A DNA stretch of 64,000 nucleotides, taken from contig NZ_FOSL01000012.1 in NCBI RefSeq assembly GCF_900114255.1, positions 1 to 64,000 on the forward strand. The letters run 5' to 3'. The position numbers were made by a program, and so were the translations under genes. Positions 33,406 to 42,873 of this stretch are shown in pieces; the stretch's first letter is position 1, and each line of letters starts with the position of its first letter. Source of the stretch: Neomesorhizobium albiziae (GTDB taxonomy: Bacteria > Pseudomonadota > Alphaproteobacteria > Rhizobiales > Rhizobiaceae). The notes below the pieces were generated by a model. It did no database searches. It was not told the DNA's origin and was given only the letters and a program-made list of their open reading frames with translations.

Positions 33406-33903
33406 TCAGCCGCGGTGATGTTCGGCGATCGGCTTCTGGTAGGTGAAACCCATGTCCCATGGAAAATAGATCCATGTATCCTGGCTGACCTCGGTGACGA
33501 ACGTATCGACCAGCGGGCGGCCCTTTGGCTTGGCGTAGACGGTGGCAAAATGCGCCTGCGGCATCATCGCGCGAACGATCGCAGCGGTTTTGCCGGTGTC
33601 GGTCAGGTCGTCGATGATCAGAATGCTGCTGCCTTCATTTTCGAGGAGCGACGGCGAAACCTCCTTCAGCACGTCGAGCTGACCTTGCTCGACATATTCG
33701 TGGTAGGACGCCACGCAGACCGTCTCGATGAGGCGGATGCCGAGTTCGCGCGAAATGATAGCCGCCGGCACCAGGCCGCCGCGGGTGATGCAGACGATGG
33801 CCTTCCAGTTGCCGTTGACACCGGCGAGCCGCCAGGCAAGCGCCCGCGCGTCGCGGTGAAACTGGTCCCAGGAGACGGGGAAGGCTTTTTCAGGAAGAGA
33901 CAT
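33406..33903 (-). CDS. gpt: Xanthine phosphoribosyltransferase
   Basis: The 165-aa enzyme transfers ribose-5-phosphate from PRPP to xanthine (and guanine) in purine salvage. The PRPP-binding motif is seen as [18 protein letters not shown], with the flexible-loop and base-contact regions [20 protein letters not shown] and [11 protein letters not shown]. The length matches alphaproteobacterial Gpt. The ATG at 33903 is chosen because the family begins [20 protein letters not shown] and AGGAAGAGAC overlaps the ribosome binding position; 13 additional upstream codons are not family-like. Confidence 0.92.
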   Translation of the reverse strand: MSLPEKAFPVSWDQFHRDARALAWRLAGVNGNWKAIVCITRGGLVPAAIISRELGIRLIETVCVASYHEYVEQGQLDVLKEVSPSLLENEGSSILIIDDLTDTGKTAAIVRAMMPQAHFATVYAKPKGRPLVDTFVTEVSQDTWIYFPWDMGFTYQKPIAEHHRG

Positions 33904-34026
33904 GGAAGGCGCACTCCAGAGCGCGCACGCGGGCGCGGACAAGGTCAGGGAATGCGGGCGGAATTAACCGGAAAGCCAGTGACTTGGCAAGTGCCGCTGC
34001 AGCCTGAAGCGCGGCGGCATGCCTTC

Positions 34027-34112
34027 AGAGCGGAATGCACTCATGTTGGACCGGCATTCCGCTCTATCTGTTTGTTTAGCCGCATTTATGCGGACGCCAA
34101 GTGATTCCATTT
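34027..34112. repeat. Dispersed intergenic palindromic element, copy 1
   Basis: A perfect 12-bp inverted repeat (agagcggaatgc at 34027-34038, gcattccgctct at 34054-34065) is followed by tatctgtttgtttagccgcatttatgc. The same layout occurs at 43085-43162. Elements of this form (GGAATGC...GCATTCCGCTCT-TCTGTTTG) are characteristic intergenic repeats of Mesorhizobium-like genomes. It sits between the ends of gpt and usp transcription units. Confidence 0.65.
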
Positions 34113-34130
34113 GGCTGAAAAATGCCCCAT

Positions 34131-34970
34131 TCAGCGCGACATAAAGGTCGGCACCGGCATCGACTGCAGAAGCGTGCGGGTGACGCCGCCGAACAAGAAC
34201 TCCCGCAGCCAGGAATGGCTGTAAGCGCCCATCACGATCATGTCCGGTTTGGCTTCGGCGGCGTGGTTCTCGATGACCGTACCGATCGACAGTCCTGCTG
34301 ACTTCTCGTTGACAACCGTGACGTGAACGCCATGGCGGCCAAGACTGGCGGCGATATCGGCCGCGGCCACCGCGGCGTCCTGCTCCGCATCATCCTCGGC
34401 GTCGACGACAAGAATTTCGATCTCGTCGGCGTCCATGATGAAGGGCAGCGCATCGAACACGGCGCGCGCTGCTTCGCGCGAGCCGTTCCAGGCGATCAGA
34501 ACCTTTCGGAACGTGCCGGTGACGGAGGCGGCGTAGGGAACAAAAAGAACCGGACGCCCGGCCTCGAACAGCAAGCCTTCGAGATTGGCACTTGAGATGG
34601 AATCGCCGTCCGGATTGGACTGGACGGCCACGATCAGGTCGGCGCAGCGTGCCGACGCAAGCGAGGAGAGGGCGCTGTCGCCGGAAAAACTCTCAAGACT
34701 GCGCCATTCGCCGGAAATACCCTCGGCGAGGCAGCGCGCCGAGTAACGCTGGCCAAGCTCGGCGGCCCGTTTTTCGTTCCGTTCGCTGCTGATGTGGATG
34801 AATTCCGCGTCGGGAAAACCCATCGGCGTGGTGTAGGCAACCGGCATAGGCTCCGCGTGGACGCCGATCACATGGCTTTTGAAGTGGTTGGCCAGCGGCA
34901 ATACGCAATCGAGCAGGCGGTCTTCGTCTTTCTCGCCCTGGACCACGGCAACGATCGTTTTGAACGTCAT
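34131..34970 (-). CDS. Universal stress protein, two Usp domains in tandem
   Basis: The 279-aa protein contains two UspA-like halves. The first starts FKTIVAVVQGEKDEDRLLDC; the second starts TFRKVLIAWNGSREAARAVF and ends with the nucleotide-binding type motif DMIVMGAYSHSWLREFLFGG followed by VTRTLLQSMPVPTF. Tandem Usp proteins of this kind bind ATP and help survival under stress. The ATG at 34970 is preferred over the ATG at 34982, because GGAGG lies just before it. It is transcribed alone. Confidence 0.9.
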   Translation of the reverse strand: MTFKTIVAVVQGEKDEDRLLDCVLPLANHFKSHVIGVHAEPMPVAYTTPMGFPDAEFIHISSERNEKRAAELGQRYSARCLAEGISGEWRSLESFSGDSALSSLASARCADLIVAVQSNPDGDSISSANLEGLLFEAGRPVLFVPYAASVTGTFRKVLIAWNGSREAARAVFDALPFIMDADEIEILVVDAEDDAEQDAAVAAADIAASLGRHGVHVTVVNEKSAGLSIGTVIENHAAEAKPDMIVMGAYSHSWLREFLFGGVTRTLLQSMPVPTFMSR

Positions 34971-35065
34971 GACAGCCTCCATCAGAGCGGCGCATTTCCG
35001 GGGCGCCTGCGAAGGAAACTATATCATAACCGGCCTGGTTCCGTGATGAGGTTCATCAGCGCATC

Positions 35066-35806
35066 TCAACTGCGCGGCGCAAGCCGCAGGACCATCGCCT
35101 CGACTTCAGCGCGGGCGGCGTCGAGCGCTTCCTTCGTGCGGGCGCGCACCACGAGTTCGGTCCAGAAGGTGCCGTCGAGATATTTCGGATAGGAGCCGAT
35201 GATGGTGTCGGGATGCGCCTTCTGAATGTCGGCCAGCGGCCCGCCGATCATCCCTTCGCCAAGCGGGCAGTGAACGGTCGCGGAAAGCAGCTTGGCGCCG
35301 GTCTTCAGCGTCGGCACCACATTGTCGAGCATCGCCTGGAAGATAGACGGCACGCCGGCCATCACGTGCACATTACCGATACGGAAGCCCGGAGCCAGCG
35401 AAACCGGGTTGTCGATGTGGTCGGCGCCGCGTGGCATGCGCGCCATGCGCTTGCGCGCATCGGTGAACTCCATCCCGCGGCTGGCGTAGCTCGCTTCCAT
35501 CATCGCATAGGCCTTCGCATCGTATTCGCACGGCACACCGAACGCCCTGGAGATGGAATCGGCGGTGATGTCGTCGTGGGTCGGGCCGATGCCGCCGGTG
35601 GTGAAAACGTAGGCGTAGCGGGCGCGCACCGCATTCACCGCGGCGACTATCTCGTCCTCTTCGTCCGGCACGATCCGCACTTCCTTCAAATCGATGCCGA
35701 TCGCCGTCATCACGTCGGCGAGATGGCCGATGTTCTTGTCCTTGGTGCGGCCAGACAGGATTTCGTCGCCAATGACAAGCATGGCGGCGGTGACGATTTC
35801 GGCCAT
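35066..35806 (-). CDS. CinA N-terminal-domain (molybdopterin-binding-like) protein
   Basis: The 246-aa protein consists of the MoCF/competence-damage (CinA-N) domain: TAAMLVIGDEILSGRTKDKN, TTGGIGPTHDDITADSISRA, RMARMPRGADHIDNPVSLAP, NVHVMAGVPSIFQAMLDNVV. The C-terminal CinA deamidase domain is absent. Such stand-alone proteins act on nucleotide-type cofactors (ADP-ribose or FAD pyrophosphatase activity is reported for CinA-N relatives). The ATG is followed directly by the domain. Confidence 0.87.
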   Translation of the reverse strand: MAEIVTAAMLVIGDEILSGRTKDKNIGHLADVMTAIGIDLKEVRIVPDEEDEIVAAVNAVRARYAYVFTTGGIGPTHDDITADSISRAFGVPCEYDAKAYAMMEASYASRGMEFTDARKRMARMPRGADHIDNPVSLAPGFRIGNVHVMAGVPSIFQAMLDNVVPTLKTGAKLLSATVHCPLGEGMIGGPLADIQKAHPDTIIGSYPKYLDGTFWTELVVRARTKEALDAARAEVEAMVLRLAPRS

Positions 35807-35983
35807 TTTGAACTCTCCGGAAAAGTGACCGCTTGCTCTAACGCGGGCACGTCAAGCGGACAATAGGTTCGGTTTGGTGAACGATGCGTCGATCATCTGC
35901 TGACTTTCGTTGAACAAGAGAATGCCTAAATTGCAGGTTGAAAAGAGACGGCAATGCAACGACAACAGGCTTTGGAGACTGAC

Positions 35984-36583
35984 ATGGCGAAGGTACTGGT
36001 GCTTTATTACTCAAGCTGGGGCCACATGGAGCAGATGGCGAAGGCAGCCGCAGAAGGCGCGCGCGAAGCCGGTGCGACTGTGACCATCAAGCGGGTGCCG
36101 GAACTGGTGCCGGAAGCGGTCGCCAAAGCGGCTTACTACAAGCTTGACCAGGAAGCGGCGATCGCCGACCCGCTGGAGCTTGCCGATTACGATGCAATCA
36201 TCTTCGGCGCCTCTACCCGCTTCGGCGCCATGGCCGCGCAATTGAAAAACTTCCTCGACCAGACGGGCCCGCTGTGGTTGAAGGGCGCGCTTGTCAACAA
36301 GGTGGCGTCAGTGATGTCGTCGACGGCGACGCAGCACGGCGGCGCCGAAGTGGCGATCATTTCCACCCAGGCGTCGCTGCAGCACCACGGCATGATCATC
36401 GTGCCGCTGTCCTATGCCTACCAGGAGCAGATGGGCAACGACGTGGTGCGCGGCGGCTCGCCCTATGGCATCACCACGACGACCAATGGCGACGGCTCCC
36501 GCCAGCCCTCGGAACAGGAACTGGACGGCGCGAAATTCCAGGGCAAGCGCGTCGCCGAGATCGCCAAGAAGCTGCACGGCTGA
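35984..36583 (+). CDS. wrbA: NAD(P)H:quinone oxidoreductase, WrbA type
   Basis: The 199-aa flavoprotein reduces quinones with NAD(P)H, avoiding semiquinone radicals. The FMN-binding loop is seen at the start ([20 protein letters not shown]). Family blocks follow: [40 protein letters not shown] and [20 protein letters not shown], with the typical [20 protein letters not shown]. The ATG at 35984 with GGAG nine bases upstream is chosen over an ATG ten codons earlier. WrbA forms tetramers in the cytoplasm. Confidence 0.95.
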   Translation: MAKVLVLYYSSWGHMEQMAKAAAEGAREAGATVTIKRVPELVPEAVAKAAYYKLDQEAAIADPLELADYDAIIFGASTRFGAMAAQLKNFLDQTGPLWLKGALVNKVASVMSSTATQHGGAEVAIISTQASLQHHGMIIVPLSYAYQEQMGNDVVRGGSPYGITTTTNGDGSRQPSEQELDGAKFQGKRVAEIAKKLHG

Positions 36584-36641
36584 CCATATCTGGGTGGGAG
36601 TTCGACGGGCCGTCCATTGGCCGCCCGTTTCATTTGAGGGA

Positions 36642-37538
36642 TCAGCCAGCCGCCGGACGGATGACCGGGAGACCGCGCAATTCCGCGGCCGCATGATCGA
36701 GAAACGCACGGACTTTCGGCTGCATGTGAGGACCGCTGCGCGCCACCAGTTGCACCGGCAGCGGCGGCGGGACGAACCCTTCGAGCAGGCTCACCAGCGT
36801 GCCGGCGGCGACGTCGTCGGCCACCTGATAGGACAAAACCCGCGCGATGCCGCGCCCGGCGCGCGTCGCCAGCAATTGCGATTCGACATCGTTGACGAGG
36901 AGCCGGGGCGAAATGCGGACGGCAACGCGTCCGCCGAACCGCCATTCGCTGGGGCCGGGCCGCAGCGAATTGAAGATCGTGTCGTGGCGGGCAAGGTCCG
37001 CCGGGCGCTGCGGCACGCCGCGGCTTTCGAGATAGGCAGGGCTGGCAACCACCAACCGCCGTACCTCACCAACCCGGCGCACCAGCAACGTGGAATCCGA
37101 CAGCGGGCCGATACGCACCGCAACGTCCAGCCCTTCCTCTAGCAGGTCGAGATTGCGGTCGTGGAGGATCAGCTCGACCCGCATTTCGGGAAAGGCGTCG
37201 AGGAAGCTGCTGACGACGGGCGCTACGTGGCGGCGGCCGAACTGCACGGGCGCAGTCACCCTGAGCAGGCCACGCAGCGGCGCTTCGGAAACGCCGGAAA
37301 GCATATGGTCGTAGTCGGCGAGCAACGCGCGGGCCTTTTGCCCCATCGCATGGCCGGCTTCCGTCGGCGACAGGCGACGTGTGGTGCGTTCGACCAGGCG
37401 CGCGCCGGCGCGGTTTTCGAGATCGCTCAGCGCGCGCGTCACTTGCGGCGGCGAGCGGCGCAGCTTGCGGGCCGCCGCCGCCATGCTGCCGCTGTCGATG
37501 ATCGCCACGAAGACCGCGAGCTCGTCCAGCCTGTCCAA
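36642..37538 (-). CDS. LysR-family transcriptional regulator
   Basis: From a TTG start (DRLDELAVFVAIIDSGSMAA) the protein has 298 aa, the usual LysR length. The N-terminal wHTH is AARKLRRSPPQVTRALSDLE followed by NRAGARLVERTTRRLSPTEA. The effector domain includes LRGLLRVTAPVQFGRRHVAP. It is divergent from a glutathione S-transferase gene 97 bp away, which it probably regulates. Longer frames reach further upstream, but they run through the GST gene on the opposite strand. The TTG start is inferred from the family alignment. Confidence 0.87.
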   Translation of the reverse strand: MDRLDELAVFVAIIDSGSMAAAARKLRRSPPQVTRALSDLENRAGARLVERTTRRLSPTEAGHAMGQKARALLADYDHMLSGVSEAPLRGLLRVTAPVQFGRRHVAPVVSSFLDAFPEMRVELILHDRNLDLLEEGLDVAVRIGPLSDSTLLVRRVGEVRRLVVASPAYLESRGVPQRPADLARHDTIFNSLRPGPSEWRFGGRVAVRISPRLLVNDVESQLLATRAGRGIARVLSYQVADDVAAGTLVSLLEGFVPPPLPVQLVARSGPHMQPKVRAFLDHAAAELRGLPVIRPAAG

Positions 37539-37634
37539 GATTATTCCAGTTTCCGAAATTCTGCTTTTCGAATTTAGCAGATTGGCTCTGAAATCAGCAA
37601 GGATAGACTGGGCGAAAAATCGAAGGAGGCTGTC

Positions 37635-38258
37635 ATGGCTCAGACGGAAATCGTGCTGCATGGAACCGCGCTGTCGGGCCACGCGCATCGGGTGGAACTT
37701 CTCCTGCGCATGCTGGGACTTCCCTATCGGCTTGTCGATGCGCCCGCCGCCGTCAGGCAAAGCGAGGAATTCCGCAAGCTCAACCCGATCGGCCAGATTC
37801 CGGTGATCGAGGATGGCGAGCTTGTGCTTGCCGACAGCAATGCGATTCTCGTTTATCTGGCCAAGCGTTATGCGCCGGCCAGTTCGTGGCTCCCTGAGGA
37901 CGCCGTGACGGCGGCATATGTGCAACGCTGGTTGTCGATCGCTGCCGGCGAAATCCGATATGGTCCCGGCAATGCGCGCCTCATCGCCCAGTTCAACATT
38001 CCAGGAGATGCAGCCACATGCGCGGCGATCGCTGGCCGCGTTCTGAAATTCATGGACGGGCATCTTGCCGGCCGAACCTGGCTGGCCGCCGATCATCCGA
38101 CGATTGCCGATCTGGCCTGCTACTCCTATGTCGCCCATGCGCCGGAAGGCGGCGTCGAACTGGAGCCGTATCCGGCCTTGCGCGCCTGGCTGGCGCGGGT
38201 AGAGGCGTTGCCGCATTTCAAGCCGATGCCGGCGTCGCCGATCCCGCAGGTCGCGTGA
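37635..38258 (+). CDS. Glutathione S-transferase
   Basis: The 207-aa enzyme has the thioredoxin-like N-terminal domain with the glutathione site (LSGHAHRVELLLRMLGLPYR, NPIGQIPVIEDGELVLADSN) and the helical C-terminal domain with the N-capping motif RTWLAADHPTIADLACYSYV. It conjugates glutathione to electrophiles. GAAGGAGGCTGTC precedes the ATG. It is divergent from the LysR gene and followed eight bases later by a PNPOx-like gene, so the two form an operon. Confidence 0.92.
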   Translation: MAQTEIVLHGTALSGHAHRVELLLRMLGLPYRLVDAPAAVRQSEEFRKLNPIGQIPVIEDGELVLADSNAILVYLAKRYAPASSWLPEDAVTAAYVQRWLSIAAGEIRYGPGNARLIAQFNIPGDAATCAAIAGRVLKFMDGHLAGRTWLAADHPTIADLACYSYVAHAPEGGVELEPYPALRAWLARVEALPHFKPMPASPIPQVA

Positions 38259-38265
38259 GGCCGAC

Positions 38266-39192
38266 ATGGACCGGGAAATACCCTTCCATGCGGACGAACT
38301 GGCTGCACAGCGACTGGCTGGCGGCGGTTCGGGTGGCGGTGGTATCCGCGATTTCATGCCGGACCAGCACCGCAGCTTCTTTGAATTGCTGCCCTATCTG
38401 TTTGCCGGCACGTCGGACGTCGGGGGATGGCCGATGGCGACCATGCTGACCGGCCCCGCCGGCTTCGTGCATTCGCCGGATCCTGTGAGGTTGCGGATCG
38501 ATGCGTTGCCGGACAGCAACGACCCAGCGACCGGGACATTTGATCAGGGCGCCGACATCGGGCTCCTCGGCATCGATTTTTCGACGCGTCGGCGCAACCG
38601 CGCCAATGGCACGATCACCGGCATGGACGCCGGTGGCCTGACCGTCTCCGTCCGCCAGAGCTTCGGCAACTGCCCGCAATATATCCAGGGCCGCGTCGCT
38701 CATGCCGGCAAGGCGGCGCCCGCCGAAGCCGAGCCGCTCGCCGGCCTTGACGACGAGGCGAGGGCAATGATCGCGCGCGCCGACACATTCTTCGTGGCGT
38801 CGCGCTCGCGCCCGCAAAACGGCGAGGCTGGCGGCCCCGACATTTCGCATCGCGGCGGCCGGCCTGGTTTCGTATCCGTCGATGGCGATACGCTGACCGT
38901 CCCGGACTTTCGCGGCAACCGCTATTTCAACACGCTGGGCAACCTACTCGGCGAACCGCGCGCCGGCCTTTTGTTCGTCGATTTTGAGCACGGCGATCTC
39001 CTGCAATTGCAAGGGGTTACAGAGATCGATTGGAGCGGCACTGCAGGTCGGCTGATCGACGGCGCCGAGCGTTCATGGCGCTTTCATGCGGTGCGAGGCT
39101 GGCGCCGCCGCGCGGCATCGTCGTTGCGCTGGTCGTTCGTCGATTATTCGCCGTTCACCCAGCGCACAGGAATCTGGCGCAAGGCGGGCTGA
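38266..39192 (+). CDS. Pyridoxamine 5'-phosphate oxidase-like FMN-binding protein
   Basis: The 308-aa protein matches the PNPOx-like split-barrel family: FMPDQHRSFFELLPYLFAGT, GWPMATMLTGPAGFVHSPDP, ADIGLLGIDFSTRRRNRANG then the FMN-site part NCPQYIQGR. A second half has ADTFFVASRSRPQNGEAGGP, DISHRGGRPGFVSVDGDTL, and GNRYFNTLGNLLGEPRAGLL. The 'DxSHRGG' and 'GN' blocks are typical of oxidoreductases in this group. It is eight bases downstream of the GST gene, which suggests a joint detoxification role. The substrate is unknown. Confidence 0.85.
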   Translation: MDREIPFHADELAAQRLAGGGSGGGGIRDFMPDQHRSFFELLPYLFAGTSDVGGWPMATMLTGPAGFVHSPDPVRLRIDALPDSNDPATGTFDQGADIGLLGIDFSTRRRNRANGTITGMDAGGLTVSVRQSFGNCPQYIQGRVAHAGKAAPAEAEPLAGLDDEARAMIARADTFFVASRSRPQNGEAGGPDISHRGGRPGFVSVDGDTLTVPDFRGNRYFNTLGNLLGEPRAGLLFVDFEHGDLLQLQGVTEIDWSGTAGRLIDGAERSWRFHAVRGWRRRAASSLRWSFVDYSPFTQRTGIWRKAG

Positions 39193-39293
39193 ACGCAACG
39201 CCGATGCCGCAACCACGCCGGGTTTGATATCCGCTTCTCTTGCCGCTTGGGGAAAGCCCATTAAAGTGCGGGCACAAAGGGCGGCGAAGCGGC

Positions 39294-40268
39294 ATGGCAT
39301 TTCTTTCTCTTTTTCTCTGGGTTCTGGCTGCGCTTTTCGTCCTTGCGGCGCTCGCCGCCGGCTATTTCGCCTATGCGACGCGCCGCATTGCAGCCCAGTC
39401 GGAAAAGCTGGTGCCGGCCGCCGGAAAATTCATCGATATCGACGGTAACCGTATCCACTATGTCGACCAGGGCGAGGGCCCCGCGATCCTCTTCGTCCAT
39501 GGCCTTGGCGCGCAACTGCTGCAATTCCGGCATCCGCTGTTCGACAAGTTCGACGGCTACCGGCTGATCGCCATGGACCGGCCGGGCGCCGGCTATTCCG
39601 TGCGCGCTAGGGGAGCCAGCGCACGATTGACGGAGCAGGCGCGCGTGATTAGCCGCTTCATCGACGCGCTTGGCCTGGAAAAGCCGCTGCTGGTCGGCCA
39701 TTCGCTGGGCGGCCTGGTGGCGCTAACCACAGCCCTTGAACACCCCCGCGCCATTTCCGGCATCGCGCTTTTGGCGCCGCTGACCCGCTACCAGGATACC
39801 GTGCCGCCGGAATTCAAGGCGCTCTACATCCGCTCGCCGCTGAAACGCTGGCTGATGGCCAACACGCTGGCGATCCCCACTTCGCTGAAATACGCACCGC
39901 AAACGCTTGCCTTCATCTTCGGGCCGCAACCGCCGGACGATGACTACCTGATCAAGGGCGGCGGTTGGGTAGGCTTGCGACCGAGCCACTTCTACGGCGC
40001 CGTCAGCGATTTCACCGCGATCGAACAGGACATGCCGGCGCTGGAAAAGCGCTACGGCGAGATAAGCATGCCGGCGGGCATCCTGTTCGGCACTGAGGAC
40101 CGCGTGCTGGGCTACGAGCGCCACGGGCTTGGCATGGAGGGTGCAATCCCCGGGCTCGAAATCGAAATCCTCCACGGCGTTGGCCACATGCCGCACTACG
40201 CAGCGGCGGAAAAGGTGGCGGCCTTCATCAAGAGAATCGCCGATCGCGCCTTCGCATCGCGCCGCTAG
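39294..40268 (+). CDS. Alpha/beta hydrolase with N-terminal membrane anchor
   Basis: The 324-aa protein begins with a hydrophobic helix (FLSLFLWVLAALFVLAALAA) that should anchor it in the inner membrane. The hydrolase core has the oxyanion region FVHGLGAQLLQFRHPLFDKF, the nucleophile elbow VGHSLGGLVALTTALEH with Ser, and the catalytic His in HGVGHMPHYAAAE. The acid residue is probably in LFGTEDRVLGYE. It may be an esterase or epoxide-hydrolase-like enzyme. The ATG at 39294 begins the helix; 18 codons upstream are open but not helical. Confidence 0.87.
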   Translation: MAFLSLFLWVLAALFVLAALAAGYFAYATRRIAAQSEKLVPAAGKFIDIDGNRIHYVDQGEGPAILFVHGLGAQLLQFRHPLFDKFDGYRLIAMDRPGAGYSVRARGASARLTEQARVISRFIDALGLEKPLLVGHSLGGLVALTTALEHPRAISGIALLAPLTRYQDTVPPEFKALYIRSPLKRWLMANTLAIPTSLKYAPQTLAFIFGPQPPDDDYLIKGGGWVGLRPSHFYGAVSDFTAIEQDMPALEKRYGEISMPAGILFGTEDRVLGYERHGLGMEGAIPGLEIEILHGVGHMPHYAAAEKVAAFIKRIADRAFASRR

Positions 40269-40326
40269 GCATCTGACACCGGAACGGAATGCCGGCCCGC
40301 CGGTTTCTCCATGGAAGGAGAAAGCC

Positions 40327-40548
40327 ATGGCTGGTGTGAACAAGGACAAGATCGCTATCGACAGCGTTCATCTCGGCGAGACCGGAGCCCGCAAATATCC
40401 GGCGCGGCCTGGGGTCGGCAATGTGCAGGACGGGATAAGCCGCGGTGGAACGGAAACCGGAGACCCCAAGGACCATCCGCCGAAGGATGGTTACGGGCTC
40501 ACGGAACCGGTTCCCGGCGGCAAGGAAAGACCGCGGAAACAACGGTAG
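40327..40548 (+). CDS. Small hypothetical protein (73 aa), Gly/Pro-rich
   Basis: The frame follows GGAAGGAGAAAGCC and encodes a hydrophilic, probably disordered protein: DKIAIDSVHLGETGARKYPA, GNVQDGISRGGTETGDPKDH, PPKDGYGLTEPVPGGKERPR. No family is recognised by name. The ribosome binding site and codon pattern support expression. It stands alone between the hydrolase and convergent small gene. Confidence 0.5.
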   Translation: MAGVNKDKIAIDSVHLGETGARKYPARPGVGNVQDGISRGGTETGDPKDHPPKDGYGLTEPVPGGKERPRKQR

Positions 40549-40615
40549 AAGTCGACCGAGCCGAAATAAAACCAATGGAAGACGCTGCCAAGATCTGTGT
40601 TGAACGGCAACGCAC

Positions 40616-40852
40616 TCAGTCGCTGGCCGGCGTATCCTGTTGTTCGGCCATTTCCTGCGGCGGCGACTGTCTTTTCAGATGTTCTGCGGCAAGAATCATC
40701 ACGGCATAGGTCGCCTGGTGAAGTTCCCAGCCGGCCCGCTCGGCCATTTCCAGCAACTTTGTCAGTGAAGGTTCGAGAGCCAATTGGCAATCGCGTTGGT
40801 AATTAAGTTCCGTGACGTCGCGAGTGGGTGGGTTGATCTTCGCCTTTGCCAT
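40616..40852 (-). CDS. Small conserved hypothetical protein (78 aa)
   Basis: From the ATG at 40852 (AGGAAAAG just before it) the frame encodes INPPTRDVTELNYQRDCQLA, LEPSLTKLLEMAERAGWELH, QATYAVMILAAEHLKRQSPP. It is a helical soluble protein, without recognised domain. It lies 46 bp downstream of the LysR gene on the same strand and could share its transcript. Confidence 0.55.
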   Translation of the reverse strand: MAKAKINPPTRDVTELNYQRDCQLALEPSLTKLLEMAERAGWELHQATYAVMILAAEHLKRQSPPQEMAEQQDTPASD

Positions 40853-40898
40853 CTTTTCCTGCTCAGGGTCGCCCCACGGCCCTGGTAATGATGGACAT

Positions 40899-41819
40899 TC
40901 ACTCCACTGGGCGGCTGCCGTCAATAGCCCCTTCGATTAGCCGGCGCTGGCTTTGCAGCTCGTTGCCGACAAATTCCATGAAGGCGCGGATACGCGCCGT
41001 CCGCCGCAGGTCCTCGTGGGTGAGGATCCAGAGCCCGGTGCGGACCGCTTCCAGCGGCGGGGTCAGCCGCCGCAGCGCCGGTGAACCGTCGCCGAGATAA
41101 CAAGGCAGAATGGCAAGCCCGATACCGGCTTCGGCGAGCCGGCACGCACTGACCAGCGAATCGGCCTGGATGGCGATCTCTATCTCTGGCAATGCCGTGG
41201 GCATCCAGCGGCCTACCGCGGTCATGGAGAGGCTGTCGTCCGGCGCGATCCAGGGGTAGCCGCCCAGCGCCTCTGCCGTCGCCTGTGGTTCGATCCCGAG
41301 CATCGCCGCGCCGTAGACCGCAAAACCGATCGAGCAGAGGCGGCGGCCGAACAGGCCGGGCGGCGGATCGTCTGCCGGGCGGATTGCGATATCGGCCTCG
41401 CGCTTTGTCAGGTTGAGGAAAAGGTTGGAGACGACGAGGTCGACCCCGATGCCGGGATGCGCCGATTTGAGCGCCGCCAGGATGCCGGGCAGCAGCGATG
41501 CGGCAAGCGTGTCGGCGGTGGTGACGCGCACCGTCCCTGAAATCTTGAGATCGCTGCCGGCCAGTCGCCGCTCCAATCCCGTCACCGCAACGCCGATCCC
41601 GCGGGCCGTCTCGATGAGTTCCTCTCCGCCGGCGGTCAGTTCGTAGCCGCCGGGCAACCGTTCAAAGAGCCGCATGCCGAGCCGCTCCTCGAAGGCGGCG
41701 ATGCGCCGCATCGCCGTGGTGTGGCTGACGCCAAGCTTCTTCGCACCGGCGGCCAGCGAGCCGCCTTCGGCCACTGCAAGCGCGTAACGAAGATCGTCCC
41801 AGTCGAGTGTCGTGCGCAC
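40899..41819 (-). CDS. LysR-family transcriptional regulator
   Basis: The protein has 306 aa from a GTG at 41819, with GGAGG ten bases upstream. The wHTH reads LDWDDLRYALAVAEGGSLAA, GAKKLGVSHTTAMRRIAAFE, ERLGMRLFERLPGGYELTAG. The effector domain starts LKISGTVRVTTADTLAASLL. It is divergent from a DMT-type exporter gene 121 bp away, the classic arrangement of a LysR regulator and its target. The open frame extends 12 codons further upstream, but without family support. Confidence 0.85.
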   Translation of the reverse strand: MRTTLDWDDLRYALAVAEGGSLAAGAKKLGVSHTTAMRRIAAFEERLGMRLFERLPGGYELTAGGEELIETARGIGVAVTGLERRLAGSDLKISGTVRVTTADTLAASLLPGILAALKSAHPGIGVDLVVSNLFLNLTKREADIAIRPADDPPPGLFGRRLCSIGFAVYGAAMLGIEPQATAEALGGYPWIAPDDSLSMTAVGRWMPTALPEIEIAIQADSLVSACRLAEAGIGLAILPCYLGDGSPALRRLTPPLEAVRTGLWILTHEDLRRTARIRAFMEFVGNELQSQRRLIEGAIDGSRPVE

Positions 41820-41939
41820 AGTTCGGTTGCCTCCATCATGTGCGAATCTGCACATCGATGGTGCGCAATTTACGGCTGAAATTGCGTCGATGCACGAATT
41901 ATCTCCGCCTTACGGTTTCGATTCTGCTGGAGCACCGAA

Positions 41940-42851
41940 ATGCTGTCGACCTTTGTCTTGCTGTCCTTCGCGGCCGGCGCCTTGCTCACCTTGCAGGCCG
42001 GCGCCAACGCGCAACTGGCAAGGGCGCTGGGTTCGCCGCTTGTCGCCACCACGGTCCAGCTGTTCGTGGGCGCCGTCTTGCTGATGCTTGTCACCGCGCT
42101 TTCGGGCCAGCTCGCCGCTTTCACCGGCCTGGCCGGCGTGCCGCTCTGGCATGCGGTGGGCGGCACGGCGAGCGCCTTCTTCGTTGCTTCGACGATCGTT
42201 CTTTATCCTCGCATCGGCGCGGTCACGGCGGTCGGCTTCATCATCAGCGGACAGATGCTGGCCTCGCTGGCGCTCGACATTTTTGGCCTGTTCGGCATTC
42301 CGGTGCACGGCTTGAATGCGGGCATGGCGGTGGGGGTGGTGTTGATGCTTGCCGGCGCGGCGGCGATCGTGCGCGGCGGCGCGGGGCAGGCGAGCTTCAA
42401 GCCGGGCTGGCTTCTGCTGGCGCTGGCGGGCGGAGCTGTGCTGCCCCTGCAGGGCGCGGTGAACAGCTTGCTGCGGGCCGATCTCGGCGCGCCGATGGCG
42501 GTGGGGGCGATCAGCTTCATCGTGGCAACGATTGCGATGTTTGCGGTGGCGTTCGCCGTGCGCCTGTTTTCAGCCGCAGGCGCCGCCACTGGCGAAGGGC
42601 TTGCCAACATGCCCTGGTGGGGCTGGCTCGGCGGCTTTGCCGGTGCTGCCTACGTCACCACCGTGTTTTCCTCGATCCCCGTGATCGGCGCCTCGGCGAC
42701 GATCGGGCTCACCGTCGCCGGCCAGCAGATCGCCTCGCTGTTCGTCGACCAGTTCGGCTTCTTCCGCCTGCCGAAACGCGAAATCTCCGCCGCGAGGCTG
42801 GCGGGCGTGGCGCTGCTGCTCGGCGGCGTTCTCGCCATCCAGCTCTGGTGA
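41940..42851 (+). CDS. DMT-family transporter (DUF606/YdcZ tandem)
   Basis: The 303-aa membrane protein is built of two YdcZ-like repeats of about five helices each. The first repeat has FVLLSFAAGALLTLQAGANA, QLARALGSPLVATTVQLFVG; the second has LAGGAVLPLQGAVNSLLRAD, LGAPMAVGAISFIVATIAMF. The 'LQ-G-N-L---LGSP' motif at both repeat starts defines the family. It should export a small metabolite. The divergent LysR gene is the probable regulator. A dispersed palindrome follows 23 bp after the stop, then tRNA-Leu. Confidence 0.87.
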   Translation: MLSTFVLLSFAAGALLTLQAGANAQLARALGSPLVATTVQLFVGAVLLMLVTALSGQLAAFTGLAGVPLWHAVGGTASAFFVASTIVLYPRIGAVTAVGFIISGQMLASLALDIFGLFGIPVHGLNAGMAVGVVLMLAGAAAIVRGGAGQASFKPGWLLLALAGGAVLPLQGAVNSLLRADLGAPMAVGAISFIVATIAMFAVAFAVRLFSAAGAATGEGLANMPWWGWLGGFAGAAYVTTVFSSIPVIGASATIGLTVAGQQIASLFVDQFGFFRLPKREISAARLAGVALLLGGVLAIQLW

Positions 42852-42873
42852 GGACGTGGCGTGCCGCAGGACA

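Noticed and set aside
37539-38357. N-terminal extension of the LysR gene to 571 residues
   Set aside because: The extra part overlaps the GST gene and is not LysR-like; a TTG at 37538 gives the normal length.
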